From contig NC_089821.1 of NCBI RefSeq assembly GCF_035046505.1, forward strand, positions 170,083,531 through 170,147,530: a DNA stretch of 64,000 nt. The letters run 5' to 3'. Below, piece after piece: positions 1-12,324 of this stretch. A model generated the notes under the pieces. The model was given only the letters and a program-made list of their open reading frames with translations, was not told where the DNA came from and ran no database searches. The position numbers and the translations under genes were made by a program. The stretch comes from Tiliqua scincoides (taxonomy: Eukaryota; Chordata; Lepidosauria; Squamata; Scincidae). Within the stretch, counting starts at the first letter, position 1, and each line of letters begins with the position of its first letter.

Positions 1-24
1 CAAAAACACATAAGCTGAAGATGT

Positions 25-30
25 TTTATT
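25..30 (-). promoter_or_regulatory. Poly(A) signal of GSTA gene A
   Basis: AATAAA on the minus strand, about 190 nt after the stop codon of gene A. Gene B has the same hexamer at nearly the same distance from its stop, in an alignable 3' UTR, which supports it as the shared polyadenylation signal. Confidence 0.6.
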
Positions 31-222
31 TCATTTTAGTTTAGTGGCACAGTACAGACATTTCCACTGCATAAATCTTGCTGTTCTGTGATTTGATCTA
101 GTTTCCCGCTATTCAGATTTAAGTTCTCCCTGCTTGTTAGAGCCCTTACAATGGTCTGAAATATACTGCTCCATCTCAATATCAGCACTTTGCTGACTGC
201 GACATCAATACATGGACTATAA

Positions 223-3200
223 TCAAGATGCACAATTGAATATTTTAATTGCTTCTGCAGCAGTTTTTGCATCTGTTGGTGGTCTTCTTGGGCTGCCTGG
301 CTGCAAGAATTTCTTAATTGTGGGAATGTTGCTCATTCTTCCTTTAAAAGCCTAAAAAAGGAGAGAAAGGTAGATAGAAAAACATTTCAGAACAGGAATA
401 GAACTACTTTGAAGCACCACCCTTGAATACTCAGTATAGAGATGGAGCAAATCTGAGTAGCCGGGGGCTAGCCCGGGCTGCCTGGGAACAGGGCTAGGAT
501 CCTGGCAATTTCACTAGCACATGTCTGAGGCGAGAAAGGGGACAAGGATGCTGCAGAATGGGGTGGGGGGGGTAGGATCTGGTGCACACCATCACTGCCA
601 GAGCCACCATTTCCTAATCTTCTAAACCCCATTATGTACCCCTCACCACATTGTTTTGCCCTCTTCCCCTCCCTGGTCTGCCCTCCCTGCCTCCTCCCAC
701 CTTCCCTGTCATCTTACCTGCCTCCGCAGGCCTCTGTAGGTCTGGCAACGTGTACAGGAAGGCTGAGGCCTTCCCACAAGTTCACTGCTGGAAGGCACTT
801 TTTGGCTGTTTTACAGCATCAAGTGCTAGTGGAACACATGTTCCACCAGCACTCACAGCCCATAAGACTGGGCTGTTTTTCTAGCACACTATTGTGTGGG
901 AGGAGCAGTAGTGGTGTGTAGTGTAAAAATGATGACAGAAGGTTCCAAGGACCACAACAAAAGGTCACCTGAGGATCAAAACATCTGTGAACTAAAGAGC
1001 CTTTGCAGGCTGATCTAGGGTGCCACATTTATGCCAATGAGCTCTTAGGTATGCTGCCACATTCAATTAAGTGGTGGTAAAAGATATGTACATACTAAGG
1101 GTTGTACTCATAGGTCTTACCACCTCCAGTGAATTAATAATGCAACTCTTTGTGGGAAGGCGGGTTCTGTGCACCAGCCTGTGACTATGAAAAATCCACC
1201 AGGTTGTGATAAGAGCTTGTGGCCTTATGATCCAGTGTTCCATAGTCACTGCAAACCCTTTTTGAGCTCTAGAAACCTTCACTATCACTATGAACATAAG
1301 AACATAAGAACAGCCCCACTGGATCAGGCCATAGGCCCATCTAGTCCAGCTTCCTGTATCTCACAGCGGCCCACCAAATGCCCCAGGGAGCACACCAGAT
1401 AACAAGAAACCTCATCCTGGTGCTCTCCCTTGCATCTGGCATTCTGACATAACCCATTTCTAAAATCAGGAGGTTGCGCATACACATCATGGCTTGTACC
1501 CCGTAATGGATTTTTCCTCCAGAAACCTGTCCAAACCTTTTAAAGGCATCTAGGCTAGACGCCAGCACCACATCCTGTGGCAAGGAGTTCCATAGACCGA
1601 CCACACGCTAAGTAAAGAAATATTTTCTTTTGTCTGTCCTAACCCTCCCAACACTCGATTTTAGCGGATGTCCCCTGGTTCTGGTGTTATGTGAGAGTGT
1701 AAAGAGCATCTCTCTATCCACTCTGTCCATCCCCTGCATAATTTTGTATGTCTCAATCATGTCCCCCCTCAGGCGTCTCTTTTCTAGGCTGAAGAGGCCC
1801 AAACGCCATAGCCTTTCCTCATAAGGAAGGTGCCCCAGTCCCGTAATCATCCTAGTCGCTCTCTTTTGCACCTTTTCCATTTCCACTATGTCTTTTTTGA
1901 GATGCGGCGACCAGAACTGGACACTATACTCCAGGTGTGGCCTTACCATAGATTTGTACAACGGCATTATAATACTAGCCGTTTTGTTCTCAATACCCTT
2001 CCTAATGATCCCAAGCATAGAATTGGCCTTCTTCACTGCCGCCGCACATTGGGTCGACCCTTTCATCGACCTGTCCACCACCACCCCAAGATCTCTTTCC
2101 TGATCTGTCACAGACAGCTCAGAACCCATCAGCCTATATCTAAAGTTTTGATTTTTTGCCCCAATGTGCATGACTTTACACTTACTGACATAAATGGCAT
2201 AAATTAGAAATGTTACAGTGGCATCCCAGGTATATTTGGTAAAACTGACTGTAGCATTAAACTTCCTGTGGCTTGACTTGAGCGCTGATGGAGGGTCAGA
2301 AACAGCCACCTTATGTTGGAGTTGGTGTAACTCTGTCTGCTGTCCAGAGGGGGCAGGATGCTGTCCAGAAGGGGTCAAGCTATGGCCCAGTGACTCTGAC
2401 CTTTCTACCTGTTCTCTCTGTGATCCTTGTGGGGTGTGGCCCTAACCCTTTATCCTCCCTTCTCCTCTGAGCACTTTCTCTTGTACTCTGACCACCAACC
2501 TGTTAAGATGGCACACACCAGGGCTCTGATGCCCAGGCCATCTTAAGCACAAGGCATGCAGGGCGAGGCAGCTCCAGGGCCTTGCTATCTCTAAGTGTTA
2601 GCTGAACCTCTGATCCTAATCAGATGCTGTAAATATACACTCAATGGAACTGTAAGTAAATAACTTCTTTTTGCAACTTTAACAAGTCATTGCCTCTCTG
2701 TCTTTTTTTTATTGATTAGCAGTCAGCTGGGTGAGGGAGGTTCCCGAGGTGATACTCAAAGGGGGAATCCGCTGCTTAAGCTACTCTTCTTCCCCCCAAA
2801 GAGGAAACTATTTTTAATTTCCTCCAACACCTTATTCTCTCATTGTTCTCTCTGGGGTGTTCTGCCCTCAGTATGTTATTATTTAGTTGCTGATATGGCT
2901 GGAGAGTTTGAGGTAGCCCGTGAAAACATGTAACAGCTGCTGTCTTGGACAACTCTTTTGTCCTCAGAGAGGCAGTTTGCTTACCTGTAAAAGAGGGAAT
3001 TTGGAGAGACTATCAGCCTTCACTTCTTCTACCATTAAAATGGTTTCAAGCACTTGAATATCTGCTCTACTCAATGTGTTTCCAACGAGAAAGCTCTGTC
3101 CGTGATCTTTGAGAACCTAGAAAAAAGGAAACAGCTTAATAAGCCATTCTTTGGGTCAGGGATCTCCAGACTTGGGCCTGCAGCACTAGTTTCCCTGGCC

Positions 3201-6200
3201 CACAGCTGACAGTTCACTTGGCACAGTGGCTGAGAGAAACAGCAAAGCCAGCTCAAAAAGGGAGAATTGCTTCAGGAACGGCAAAAAGGAGCAAAACCAG
3301 GAGACATTTTAAATAGAGTTGCTCCTGTGCAGGTGAATCTTTTTACATGGCTCACTCATACCAGGTTGTGGCAAGTTCTGGGAAAATTAAAAACAGAAGA
3401 TAAAATTCTTGTGCCAGCCTAGGTGGCAAGACTGCTTTGAGACACCTTTGTAAAAGCAAGCAGTCCCGCTCATTCTTATGCCACCAGCCAGTGCACCTCT
3501 GCCTCCTCCACAGGAGTAATTGCAAGTCTCCTCCCTCATATTCTGAAAAATCCCTTAAATTCCTAGTAGCTTGGAGCAATATCCCTGGAAGATTTTCTAC
3601 CTGCTGCTCAACTGAAAGGTTCCACATAGCCATCAGAGCTAGTAGCCACAAGAGACTTAACGTACAATCCTATGCCTACTTACAAGTATGCTTTATTGTG
3701 TCCAGTGGGACTTACTCCCAGGTGTGTACAGGACTGGAGTGTTATTTTTCTTCATGCCTTTGTCCAATACCCTTTTAAAGCCATCTCAGCTTGCGTCCAT
3801 CACTTTTGCAACACAAACTATAGCATACATACATATAGTATGTCACATGCTTGCTACATGTATGCCACACTGTGCCTTTACCTATTGTTTTTCTCCTGCA
3901 TTTGACACACATGAATCTAGTCACACTGCTATACTGGTAGAAATGTATAAATAAGTTTAATGTACATAAATAAAAATCATCATTTCTGGCACCCTTAAAA
4001 AAAATGTAATGTGACTCTTGTCCCAAAAAGTTTGGAGACCCCAGTTTTAGGAAAATATACACAATCATGGAAATATGAATGGACCTTTTCTGAACGTTAC
4101 CTCCCTGAAGAATATTTTGTGACTTTACAGGGCAAGGCCCTTGTATCATGGTCCACCTACATCTTACACTAAGCAGGTGTGTAATGCCAGTGTTCTTTTC
4201 TTTATGATAAGGGTAAAGTGGATCACAGTGGTTCTAGGACATTTTGCCCAAGTCATATGAATTATTTGTTGCTAAGCATAGAGCTAAGATTGGGAATGAC
4301 TCGATTAATGCAAGCTGTGCAGAGAGAAATTGATGGGATTAAATGATTCTGTGGATGCCAAAGCAAAAACCCACAGAAAGCCAGCAAGTTTTCATGCAAG
4401 TCATTGTGCTATAGTAGTGTTTCTCAACCAGTGGTACAGGTAGCACCAATGATACTTGATGTGGTGTCTGGTGGTACTCACTGGACCCCTGCCACCCAGC
4501 AGCAAGACCAGGAACGTGACACAACAAACAGTGGTAGGAGGCTCCAAAGCATGTTTTTCCGTGCTGAAGGAAGCCCTTCTGTCCACCTGAGCCTCTTGCT
4601 GGTGTTTGGCACATCTCATCAGGGCTCCCAAACCCAGAAGTAACTGGCAATTATGTCACTGCCAGTTACTTCTAGGGGTACTTCAAAAAGGTGGACCATG
4701 TGAAGTGGTACAATAGAGGACAAACGTTGAGAAAACTGTGCTATAGGATTTGTGTACCTTCTTTTAGAATGGATTTTTCTTTAGATTGTGAGTATTTGCA
4801 AAAGCTAGAGTTGTGTTGTTTTTTTTAATTTTGTTTGTTGACAAAAATGAGAAGTGTAGAAAGGAGTGTTATGTGTTTTTATTTCATTATCATCAAAAAA
4901 TAACACCTCTAGCAACAGCCAGTGGAGACACAGCACAATCACTCTCCCAGAAGAAACTACCTGTTGCATCTCTGCACGAGTCACTTTTTGCCTTTTTACA
5001 ATGTGGAAGAGTATCCAGAGCAGAGACACCTGCTCAAGGGGTCTTGAGGTGTGCACAAGGGGTGTGCTCCCATGAGAACAGGGAAATCTTTCTCCTGCAT
5101 ACTCCTACATTCCAAAACATGTTCCTTTTAAGGCAAGCCATCGCTTCCATTTCAGAAGAATTCAGTTCAGTTTCAGTTCAACAGTGACTCAGCTATTAGG
5201 AGTTTCAGAAACACTTGATGATGGAAATGACATTGGATGCTACAAGTTACAGAAATCATTATCAATAATGTTACCAAGGGTTGCAACTGTCTGTTACTAT
5301 TGAAGCTGGTATCTTACATGGGAGTAACAGCCCCATCCTATCTTTCCACCCACTGAGGCAGTTGCACCAAAAAGGCTTGTACTTCTATCCTGCTGGAAGA
5401 CAGTCCCAGGTGTTAGCCTCTGAGGCCTGGATGGGTCTACACTGACCTGCACCAGGGAAATCGCTGGCGTACGTCATCATGGACCAGGGTCCAAGGATCG
5501 AGTCTGGGAAGGGTTTAGGATTGTGTGGAAGCTGCTACACTGAACCTTCCCTCTTCTTATACCCAATCCACCACCCTCTTGTCTGCCCCTGTCACCGCTC
5601 CATCCGATCCATCCACCCCTGCCCCCATTCCATCCTCCCCCTGCCCTGGTCCACCACTCCTACCAGATTACCTGAGTCAAAGGGCCTTCATGAAGACATC
5701 ACTGCACCAGGGGCCACTGGAGAGGCTTTTATGACTGCTGTAAATCAGTCTCTGCTGGCAGAATGCTCATTCCGCCAACAACTTAGCAGCTCAATGGAAC
5801 TGGGCTGTAAGTCTCATTGAACAGAATGAGACTTAGTTCTGAGTAAATATGCATAGGTCAGTGGTTTCAGTTGCTTCCTGGTGTCATACCTTTTCAAAGA
5901 CTGGAAAGTATCGGGTGGAAGCTCTTTCAAGGATCAGTGCTTCATCCTTCTCCCTTACGTCAGGGGGTTTGAAAGCAAGCACCATAAAAATTTCATTTAA
6001 ATCCAACGTAGCTTCACAATACATATCGATTCTGAAAAGAAGAGTCTTGGCATTAGTCTGGGCAGCTTCTGGTTAGAGGTGTATAACTTGCTCTTTTGCT
6101 CCAGCTTCAGTTTAAAAAAAAACTACTACTTTCAATTCCATTTCTTCCATTAACTAAGTTATAATTTTATAATTACGAACTAAATCTATAGATGAACAAC

Positions 6201-9200
6201 AGTTCATGTCAAAAAATTCTTAAAACAAATATAATTCAGATGAACAGAAATTAGCAATGTTCAGTTCAGTTTCATTGGTCAGCTTGGAATTAAGAAAATC
6301 CACTTTTTGTTACATAAGGCAGTTGAGTTTTCTTTTTCTGGTTATTCAGCTATAGCTTTTGACAGAATACAGATATTTTCACAATTTTGGCACTAGTAGT
6401 GTCAAACCCCCCCCCCCAGTGAAAGCATCACTTGGTACAGTATGCACCCCCTGCACCCTTGAGTGACACCACTGGTTTTTCTACTGGTAGATTTAATTCA
6501 TAGTCTGTTTGGGGGGAGGACTGTTTGGGGGGAGGACTATCTTCCTTGGAAAGCTATTTCCACTACAGTGAAGTGGTTGCTGGGTCATTGTCATCTGGCT
6601 AATTCACAGAAATAACATCTTGAGTTGAAAAGGCTCTTACAGCCCAATCCTATTATCCTCCCCACACATATACACGATGCAGCAATATCGAAAGTGCTAG
6701 CATGCGTCCTGCAGGAGTGGCAGTTGCAGAGGCCTCTGGGCGAAGAACATTCATTCTCATACCTGGGGATACCTCCGCAGCATGGAGGAGTCTACTCAAA
6801 CCTGCAGTAGCAAATTTTGCTGGTGAAGGTCCTTGTAGACCTGTGCTGTGGGACTGGGTCCCCCAAACCCCATTGCTGCTCCATTCCACCCTCCCCCATC
6901 TTCATTCTACCCATCCCCAACCCTGTCTCACCTACCCTGATGTCCTACCTGCCTTGGTGGATCTAGAACAGGTGGAGGAAGGCTCTGGCTTTCCTGCTGA
7001 TGCTCTGGCAGCATGTGACTCTGTGCATTGCCCTAGTATCTTTTATAACTTCTATAAGGCAGATAGTGCTGGCAGAACAGTAGTTCCACCTGCACTAAGA
7101 ATCCATAGGATTAGGCTGTTATTCTCATGGACAGCCATAAAACAAAACCACATATCTTCAAAGAGTATGCTTTCTTTTCAATTGGGAGCAATCTTCAAGG
7201 TTACTATCAGAGGCAGAGCCTCCAGTTGGGCTAGTAGATTTTGTTAAGAAAATGAAGTCAATCGGCGTAGAAGCAGATCTACTAGGATCATTAAACCAAG
7301 TAGAAGCCTATCAGGTGATCAACTGTAGATTCTTAGATATTGAGCAGCAGGAACAACGGGGTGCTGCTAATAAGACTTGTTCTCCATTATATTTGTCAAT
7401 TTACTTAAAATATGGACAGTCAACCCCATATCTACATCTTTTAACTTGTCCGCAGAACCCCAGAGTGCTCTCATTAGCTAGGCGTAATCTGATGCCATCA
7501 GCAATTCTATACGGCAGATTTAATGAGGCTCCTTATCCTGAGAGACGGTGTGTATGTCAGCTTGGGGGTGTGTGTGTGAAATCTTATTGCAGATGATCCT
7601 GTATTGCCCATTGTATCCAGAGTTGCGATTACCACATCTGGACTTGATATTAGCAAAGATAAGTGGGCGTACTGCTCAGGATAAAATGTGGTGCATCCTC
7701 ATGGAGGAGGATGCTAAGACTATTGAGAGGGTTGTTAGTTTTCTGAAACTGATGGCAAGACAGAGAGGAATTAGTTTGGTTGATTCTCTGATTAGATATT
7801 ATTATGCTTATATGCTTATCTTCTGGTCATTGTATTATACCAATAAAGGTTACTTTATTGGCAATTCAAAGTTACTAATGAGCCTGTTTGGGGGTTCCTT
7901 GAATGGCTGAGCTCTGGAGAAGTCACATTTTTTATTGTACCAATGAACAAGAACTTCACCACAATCTGGAAATCCAATTTGTTCATATTGCTTCACCCTG
8001 AACTTTTACTTAGCTAGCAGTAGCTTAGAGCTGAAATGTGCTGACTCATAATGTGTCAGCAGTTTGTATGATAATCTAAGGAATTCCTTCTTGCATCAGA
8101 TGTAGACAAAAGGAGAAGAATGTAATAGTGGCTGAACATAGAAATGGTTCAGTACAGTGCTTTCTCCTTGAGGTCCTTCCCATAGAGATTGTATTTTGCT
8201 GCAATGTAGTTGAGAATAGCCCGGGTCTGAACCAGCTTCATCCCGTCAATTTCCACCATGGGCATCTGCTGAAAGAGCAGGAGTCCAGCTTGAAAAAAGA
8301 AGATGAGAGAAGAAGCCATTTACTCCAAAATCATCACCACCACACAGAATTTTAAGGAGCATCTCACAGCTCTTGTTCTGAAGTCGAGCTCTTTCTCATA
8401 CAGAAAACACAAAGTAAGAAATGTCTCGATTCTACCCTGGGCACCTTCCAGGTTGCGGAGTTGTTGATGCAGGGATCACTGCATCATGCAGGCTGGCAGG
8501 GAACCAGGCCAACTGGGAATGGTAAATAAAGAAGAGTTTTACTTAACTTCTCCTCCACTGCTTGGTCCCCTAGGGGACTCCTCAATCCTACACTAGCTCT
8601 TTTGCTGGCAATGCCTTGAGGGGCCTTTGGGGCAGGTCCAGGTTGGGAGGGTCATAGGATCCAGTGGGCACCACTGCTGCTCTTATCTGCCCTGTCCTGG
8701 CCCAATCTGTCTCCATCCTGGCCCCCAATCCACCCAAAAATAACCTCTCTCCCTAGCCATGGATCGTCAGCAGCCAATTTGTGGGGTGCTGTCAGCGGCA
8801 TGAGGAAGCGAGCACTGGAGGCAGTGCTCCATAGACCAGCAGATAGGCTGCCATGACTGCATACTGCACAGACAGAACTGGGCCATTAGAACTGTACTAG
8901 GCTCCCTAGCCCCAGAGAAAAATACCCAGAAGGCTTTTAAAGAAGGAAATGCATTTCTCCCCAGCAGAAAATACCTAGTTGAACAGGATCAGTCTATTTG
9001 TAAAACCATCTAAGTAGCAGAAAAGCTGCAAGTCTAAGCGTATTCACTAGGGAATAAATTCTACTGAACACATTTGCACTTCCAGCTAAACACTAATGGT
9101 CAGAATATGAATGGACAGCCCAGTCTGAACTGGGCTGGCTGCCAGCAGAGTGAGAGTTCTGCGGCCTAATTGCCAGCCCACTGGTGGGAGTGAAGTTGCA

Positions 9201-11440
9201 CCAATGGGCCAGCACTTCCACTGGTGAGTGCAGAGAGGCCACCAGTGCAATGACTAGTGGGCCACATCTACTGGAGCTGGATTGACAGCAGAGGGAGTGT
9301 TGGTGGGCAGAACGGGATGGGAGATGGACAGACCTGGACAGGGATTGGGGGCGCGGCTGGGATGGGCGGAGGGCACATATTGATGACGATAGCTTTGCCA
9401 AAATCCTCTGCATTGTTTTGGGCCAAACTTGTACCCTTGCTGGAGGGCTAATGCAGGTCCAGGTAACTGCAATCCTGGCCCCTGTGACGCCTAGGTCCAG
9501 GACCACAAAATGCTGACCCCCCCCCCCAATACGCCAGTGGATCCAGGTAGGCCCAGAGGGCCCATGCAGAAGTAGAGTCAGGTAAGCAAAGAAATAACAA
9601 TAATACAATGATACAGTTCCAGCCTTAACTATTGTGGTCATCCTGAAATTGCAGATCTTTCAATAAACACATATAGTAAATACAAACAGAAACACCTATC
9701 GTAGGTTTTTGAAGCAATATCGGTTAGGATGCTAAAAAGCTCTTCCGGGTAATGTAGTGTTGATGTTAAGTGTTGTCATGTATAGGAATCCTGTTGACCT
9801 CCAGGGAAATGGTCTTCTTTCAAAAACAGAGACTTTGCTGAAGGATATCTGAGCAGCAACTTTTCATTCCTACCCATTCAGACATAGAATAAATAGCTGA
9901 GACTCTTCAGGGCACAGTGAAGCAATTGCACTATGAACAAAGTGACTACCAACTTCCCATAGAGGCCCAACTGCTCTTCATATGATTTGTACTAAGCATC
10001 CAAGCTGCAATCCTGCAATGTAAAAATTTTGCCTCCTACCATTTATAGCAAATAATCTTGGACATGAGCAAGAGAGCACGCTGGTATAATTCTGTTGTCT
10101 GTCTTACTGCAGCGAAAGGTTGCAGTCCTGTGTATACTTTAGTTACTTGGGGCAATGCAGTATATTAGTATATATTAGTATATTAGTATATATTAGTATT
10201 TATATTAGTATAATCACAATCTCAATAACAAAAATATAAAGGCCTTACTTACCCTGCCTTAACTTTTCTAACTCCTCCTTTGATGAAATAAGTTGTTCTT
10301 CAAACTTAAAAAAAAGAGAAAGATTTCAAGGATCTTATGAGATAACTGCATGCTTCATATGTATCTTAGTTTTCCAGGTTTAGAAGTGCTGTAAGCTTTA
10401 AGCTTTAAGGAAGCTTAAAGCTGTAAGCTTTAAGGAAGTTGATTCCATATCATCTCTATTGGGGTCATTCCTGGGATTCATGGGGGGGGGCGAGTGGGAT
10501 TAGCATGACAGGCAGTGTATAGGAGACCCCAAAGGCACACGGCTTCAGCAGTAGCAGCATCTCCAGTTTGGGGGGGGGGGGGTGGCAGGCTAAAAGCACT
10601 GCAAGTGTTCCCCAATGGCACCCGTCAACTTCCATGCTTGCAAGAGCATAACTATGCCAACTAAGCACCCCCGCCCTGAAAGTGTGTGTGGAATCAGGTC
10701 CCCTTTCTGTTGCACTGGCAGCTACAGCAATGGCAGTGAAAGAAGACTCTTTCCTGTTCACTGCTCAGTTCTTGATTAGGCACCATCAGTGGTCCTCAAC
10801 CAGAAAGCTAACTAAGGAGCGGAAAGATGATAGTTCTCCTTCATGTCGACCTCTATAGTTACAGGTACTAGTATAAAGGAGGACTAATGACTGCTCCCCA
10901 CCACCCTCTTGTAACTCCGTTAGGGGCCCTGCTGCAAGGGGGAGAAAGAGCTGCAGCAGGGGATGGGAAGAACCTGTGGGTGCTGGCTTGCCAGGAAGCC
11001 CCTTGTTGTTTCAGGATTTACCTATTGAGCGACACCTAGGCTGTAGGGAGGGGATATATGTGCTTTGTGTTGGCCAAGCTATTATTTAAGTTCTATTTCA
11101 TATTCCACATAATCAATCATGCCTGAAGAAAAAAGTGCCAGGAAAGGCAGTTTTGTGCTTAAAAAGCAAGTTTTAAAGCAATCTGTCCACCAGATACAAC
11201 AAGAAGAGGACAAGTTGGTGGGAAACTATTGCCCATCCTCTCCAGCCTTGACATGTAGGACTGGGGAATAGTGACATTCAAATTAGCTTCCTGAAAAACA
11301 TTCCTAGATAAATGCAATTGTTTCAAAACTTTTTCCAAGGGCTGATAACAAACCTCAACTCCTGCAGCCGCCAACATCCACCTGACCGTTTCCATTCGGC
11401 CTCTATCATTAAAATAGTGAAGCTTGGGTTTCCCAGCCAT
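223..11440 (-). CDS. GSTA: GSTA gene A, alpha-class glutathione S-transferase (six coding exons, intact)
   Basis: Encodes a cytosolic alpha-class GST, a dimeric enzyme that conjugates glutathione to electrophiles. Coding exons: 11354-11440, 10253-10304, 8156-8288, 5890-6031, 2985-3116 and 223-351 (675 nt, 224 aa). All junctions have GT/AG and the frame is open throughout. The N-terminal thioredoxin-like domain (about residues 1-80) has catalytic Tyr9, Arg15 in GRGRM, Arg45, Gln54, cis-Pro56 in MPMVEIDG, and Gln67-Thr68. The helical domain carries Asp101, Arg131 of TRYFP and the SRAD N-capping box. Position 55, usually Val, is Met. The tail ends KIFNCAS, slightly longer than in human GSTA1. 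The start is the first ATG of exon 2, after a 17-nt 5' UTR beginning at the acceptor at 11457. The exon 4 donor is GTACTG. Gene B is its closest paralogue, about 85% identical by hand count. Confidence 0.95.
1288..2200 (-). mobile_element. CR1/L2-type LINE, 5'-truncated 3' end
   Basis: The minus strand encodes the C-terminal part of a non-LTR reverse transcriptase with motifs such as [16 protein letters not shown] and [11 protein letters not shown], then RTRGHPLK and KRKYFFT. The reading frame changes near 1605, and the 3' end carries repeats of an 8-mer of the GTTCTTAT type. It lies in intron 6 of gene A. The aligned intron of gene B lacks it, so it inserted after the A/B duplication. Related ends occur at 15986-16488, 44527-44840 and 62940-63303. 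Confidence 0.8.
3157..4044. mobile_element. Degraded hAT-type element with other repeats inside
   Basis: Begins with CAGGGATCTCCAGACTT and ends with AGTTTGGAGACCCCAG, an imperfect terminal inverted repeat. The centre holds a CR1-like scrap near 3620-3660. A relic of the same left end is seen in gene B at about 20663-20760, so this copy is probably older than the A/B duplication. The boundaries are tentative and I see no clean 8-bp target duplication. Confidence 0.4.
4415..4738. mobile_element. Non-autonomous hAT-type element, 324 bp
   Basis: Terminal inverted repeats TAGTGTTTCTCAACC and CGTTGAGAAAACTG, flanked by a perfect 8-bp target duplication TGCTATAG at 4407-4414 and 4739-4746. The 8-bp duplication and CAGTG-type ends are typical of hAT transposons. 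It sits in intron 5 of gene A and has no coding capacity that I recognise. Confidence 0.75.
5328..5807. mobile_element. Long MITE-like element (480 bp) with TAA duplication
   Basis: Starts CAGCCCCATCCTA, ends with GGGCTG, and is flanked by TAA at 5325-5327 and 5808-5810. It has split a short palindromic repeat whose uninterrupted copy remains in gene B around 21163-21245. The insertion therefore happened in gene A after the duplication. The TWA target suggests PIF/Harbinger-like mobilisation, which is an inference. Confidence 0.65.
6640..7118. mobile_element. Long MITE-like element (479 bp) with TTA duplication and an exact empty site in gene B
   Basis: Ends are CAGCCCAATCCTA and GATTAGGCTG, flanked by TTA at 6637-6639 and 7119-7121. 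The paralogous intron of gene B reads straight through the same flanks with a single TTA at 22341-22343, which fixes both boundaries and the 3-bp target duplication. No ORF looks like a transposase, so this is a non-autonomous element. Confidence 0.8.
7207..7864 (+). mobile_element. CR1-type LINE 3' end in intron 4 of gene A
   Basis: The plus strand encodes fragments of a reverse transcriptase C-terminus in two frames, so at least one frameshift has occurred. They match the element at 31477-32085, sharing the patterns [15 protein letters not shown] and SAxLxGRF. The 3' end reads CCAATAAAGGTTAC. Flanks carry a 13-bp duplication with one mismatch (7194-7206 and 7865-7877). The aligned gene B intron lacks the element. 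Confidence 0.7.
8430..8887. mobile_element. Diverged long MITE-like repeat (probable)
   Basis: A GC-richer block in intron 3 of gene A, ending in CTGGGCC followed by ATTAGAAC, with an internal layout like the long MITE class (a G-rich half and then a C-rich half). The left end is not clear and I found no target duplication. Confidence 0.3.
10161..10213. repeat. TATTAGTA-type microsatellite
   Basis: About 50 bp of irregular TATATTAGTA repeats in intron 3 of gene A, about 40 bp from exon 3. Confidence 0.8.
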
Positions 11441-11568
11441 ATTTCTAGGGGTGTGATCTAGTGTGAGCATAAATAGAGATCATGTTTAAAGAGACAACGT
11501 ATGGAAAATGATTTTAGTACAGGTGAAGCAGCACAAACTATAAAAACACCCCACTGATGCACTGAGAT

Positions 11569-12076
11569 CAGTGGTTTCCAATCGGTGGTTCGTGAGACCC
11601 TGAGAAGTGGTCTGTGACATATTGGGGGGGGGGGGAAATGATTGCCAATCAAGTGATCCCCTACGGACCACCAGAGAGGTCGCAGAATGGATTACCCACA
11701 GCCACAGCCAGCACTGAAGTGTCAACAGTGGTTGTAAGTAGTCTGTTCTTCACCTTCTCTGATACTCCATGGGGTAGTACTTGCTCAGAAGGTGCTTCTC
11801 CACTGACCACCAGAGGGGGCGAGACCAGACTCCCACACGCACAGCTGTTGCTTCCAGCATCTCACCAAGTAAGTGTTCCCCCATAGACAACCAGAAAGGG
11901 CAAAGAACAGACCACCTGCAGCGGCAGTTGGCACATCCAGCATCTTGCCGAGTGCTTCCCCACAGATTATCAAATTTAATTATATTTTTTGTGAGGGGTG
12001 GGGGAGTTGCATGCAGTCCACAACAATTCCAATTTTTGCCTCAGTGGTCTGCGGGCTCCTAAAGGTTGGGAACCTG
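11569..12076. mobile_element. hAT-type non-autonomous element, about 508 bp
   Basis: Starts CAGTGGTTTCCAATCGG and ends AGGTTGGGAACCTG, an imperfect inverted repeat pair of the hAT style. It interrupts the 5' flank of gene A. The corresponding sequence upstream of gene B (about 24485-24515) is continuous, so insertion postdates the duplication. Internal G-runs and repeated ACCA/GGGC-type units are present. The 8-bp duplication is no longer clear. Confidence 0.55.
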
Positions 12077-12324
12077 TCATTTAGATGGAAGTAATTTGAT
12101 GTTAAAGCTTTTTTTGTCAAGGTTTCCATTCAGAATGATGATGCATGTGCAAATATGGCACACAGTACAGAAAGAACAACTATCAAACTAAAGAGTTAGG
12201 GTGAATGAATATTTTTATTTCCATGTTCCTTATTTGGCTTTCGGAAGAGAGCGAAGTTACAATTCCCCAGTTGCAGCCTCTCCTCTCCGAAATATTTCTG
12301 ATGTCCCTATAGAATTCTCTCTCT

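Noticed and set aside
9093-9641. 182-codon minus-strand open frame in intron 3 of gene A
   Set aside because: The homologous gene B segment (22925-23455) does not keep the frame, so it is not under coding constraint.
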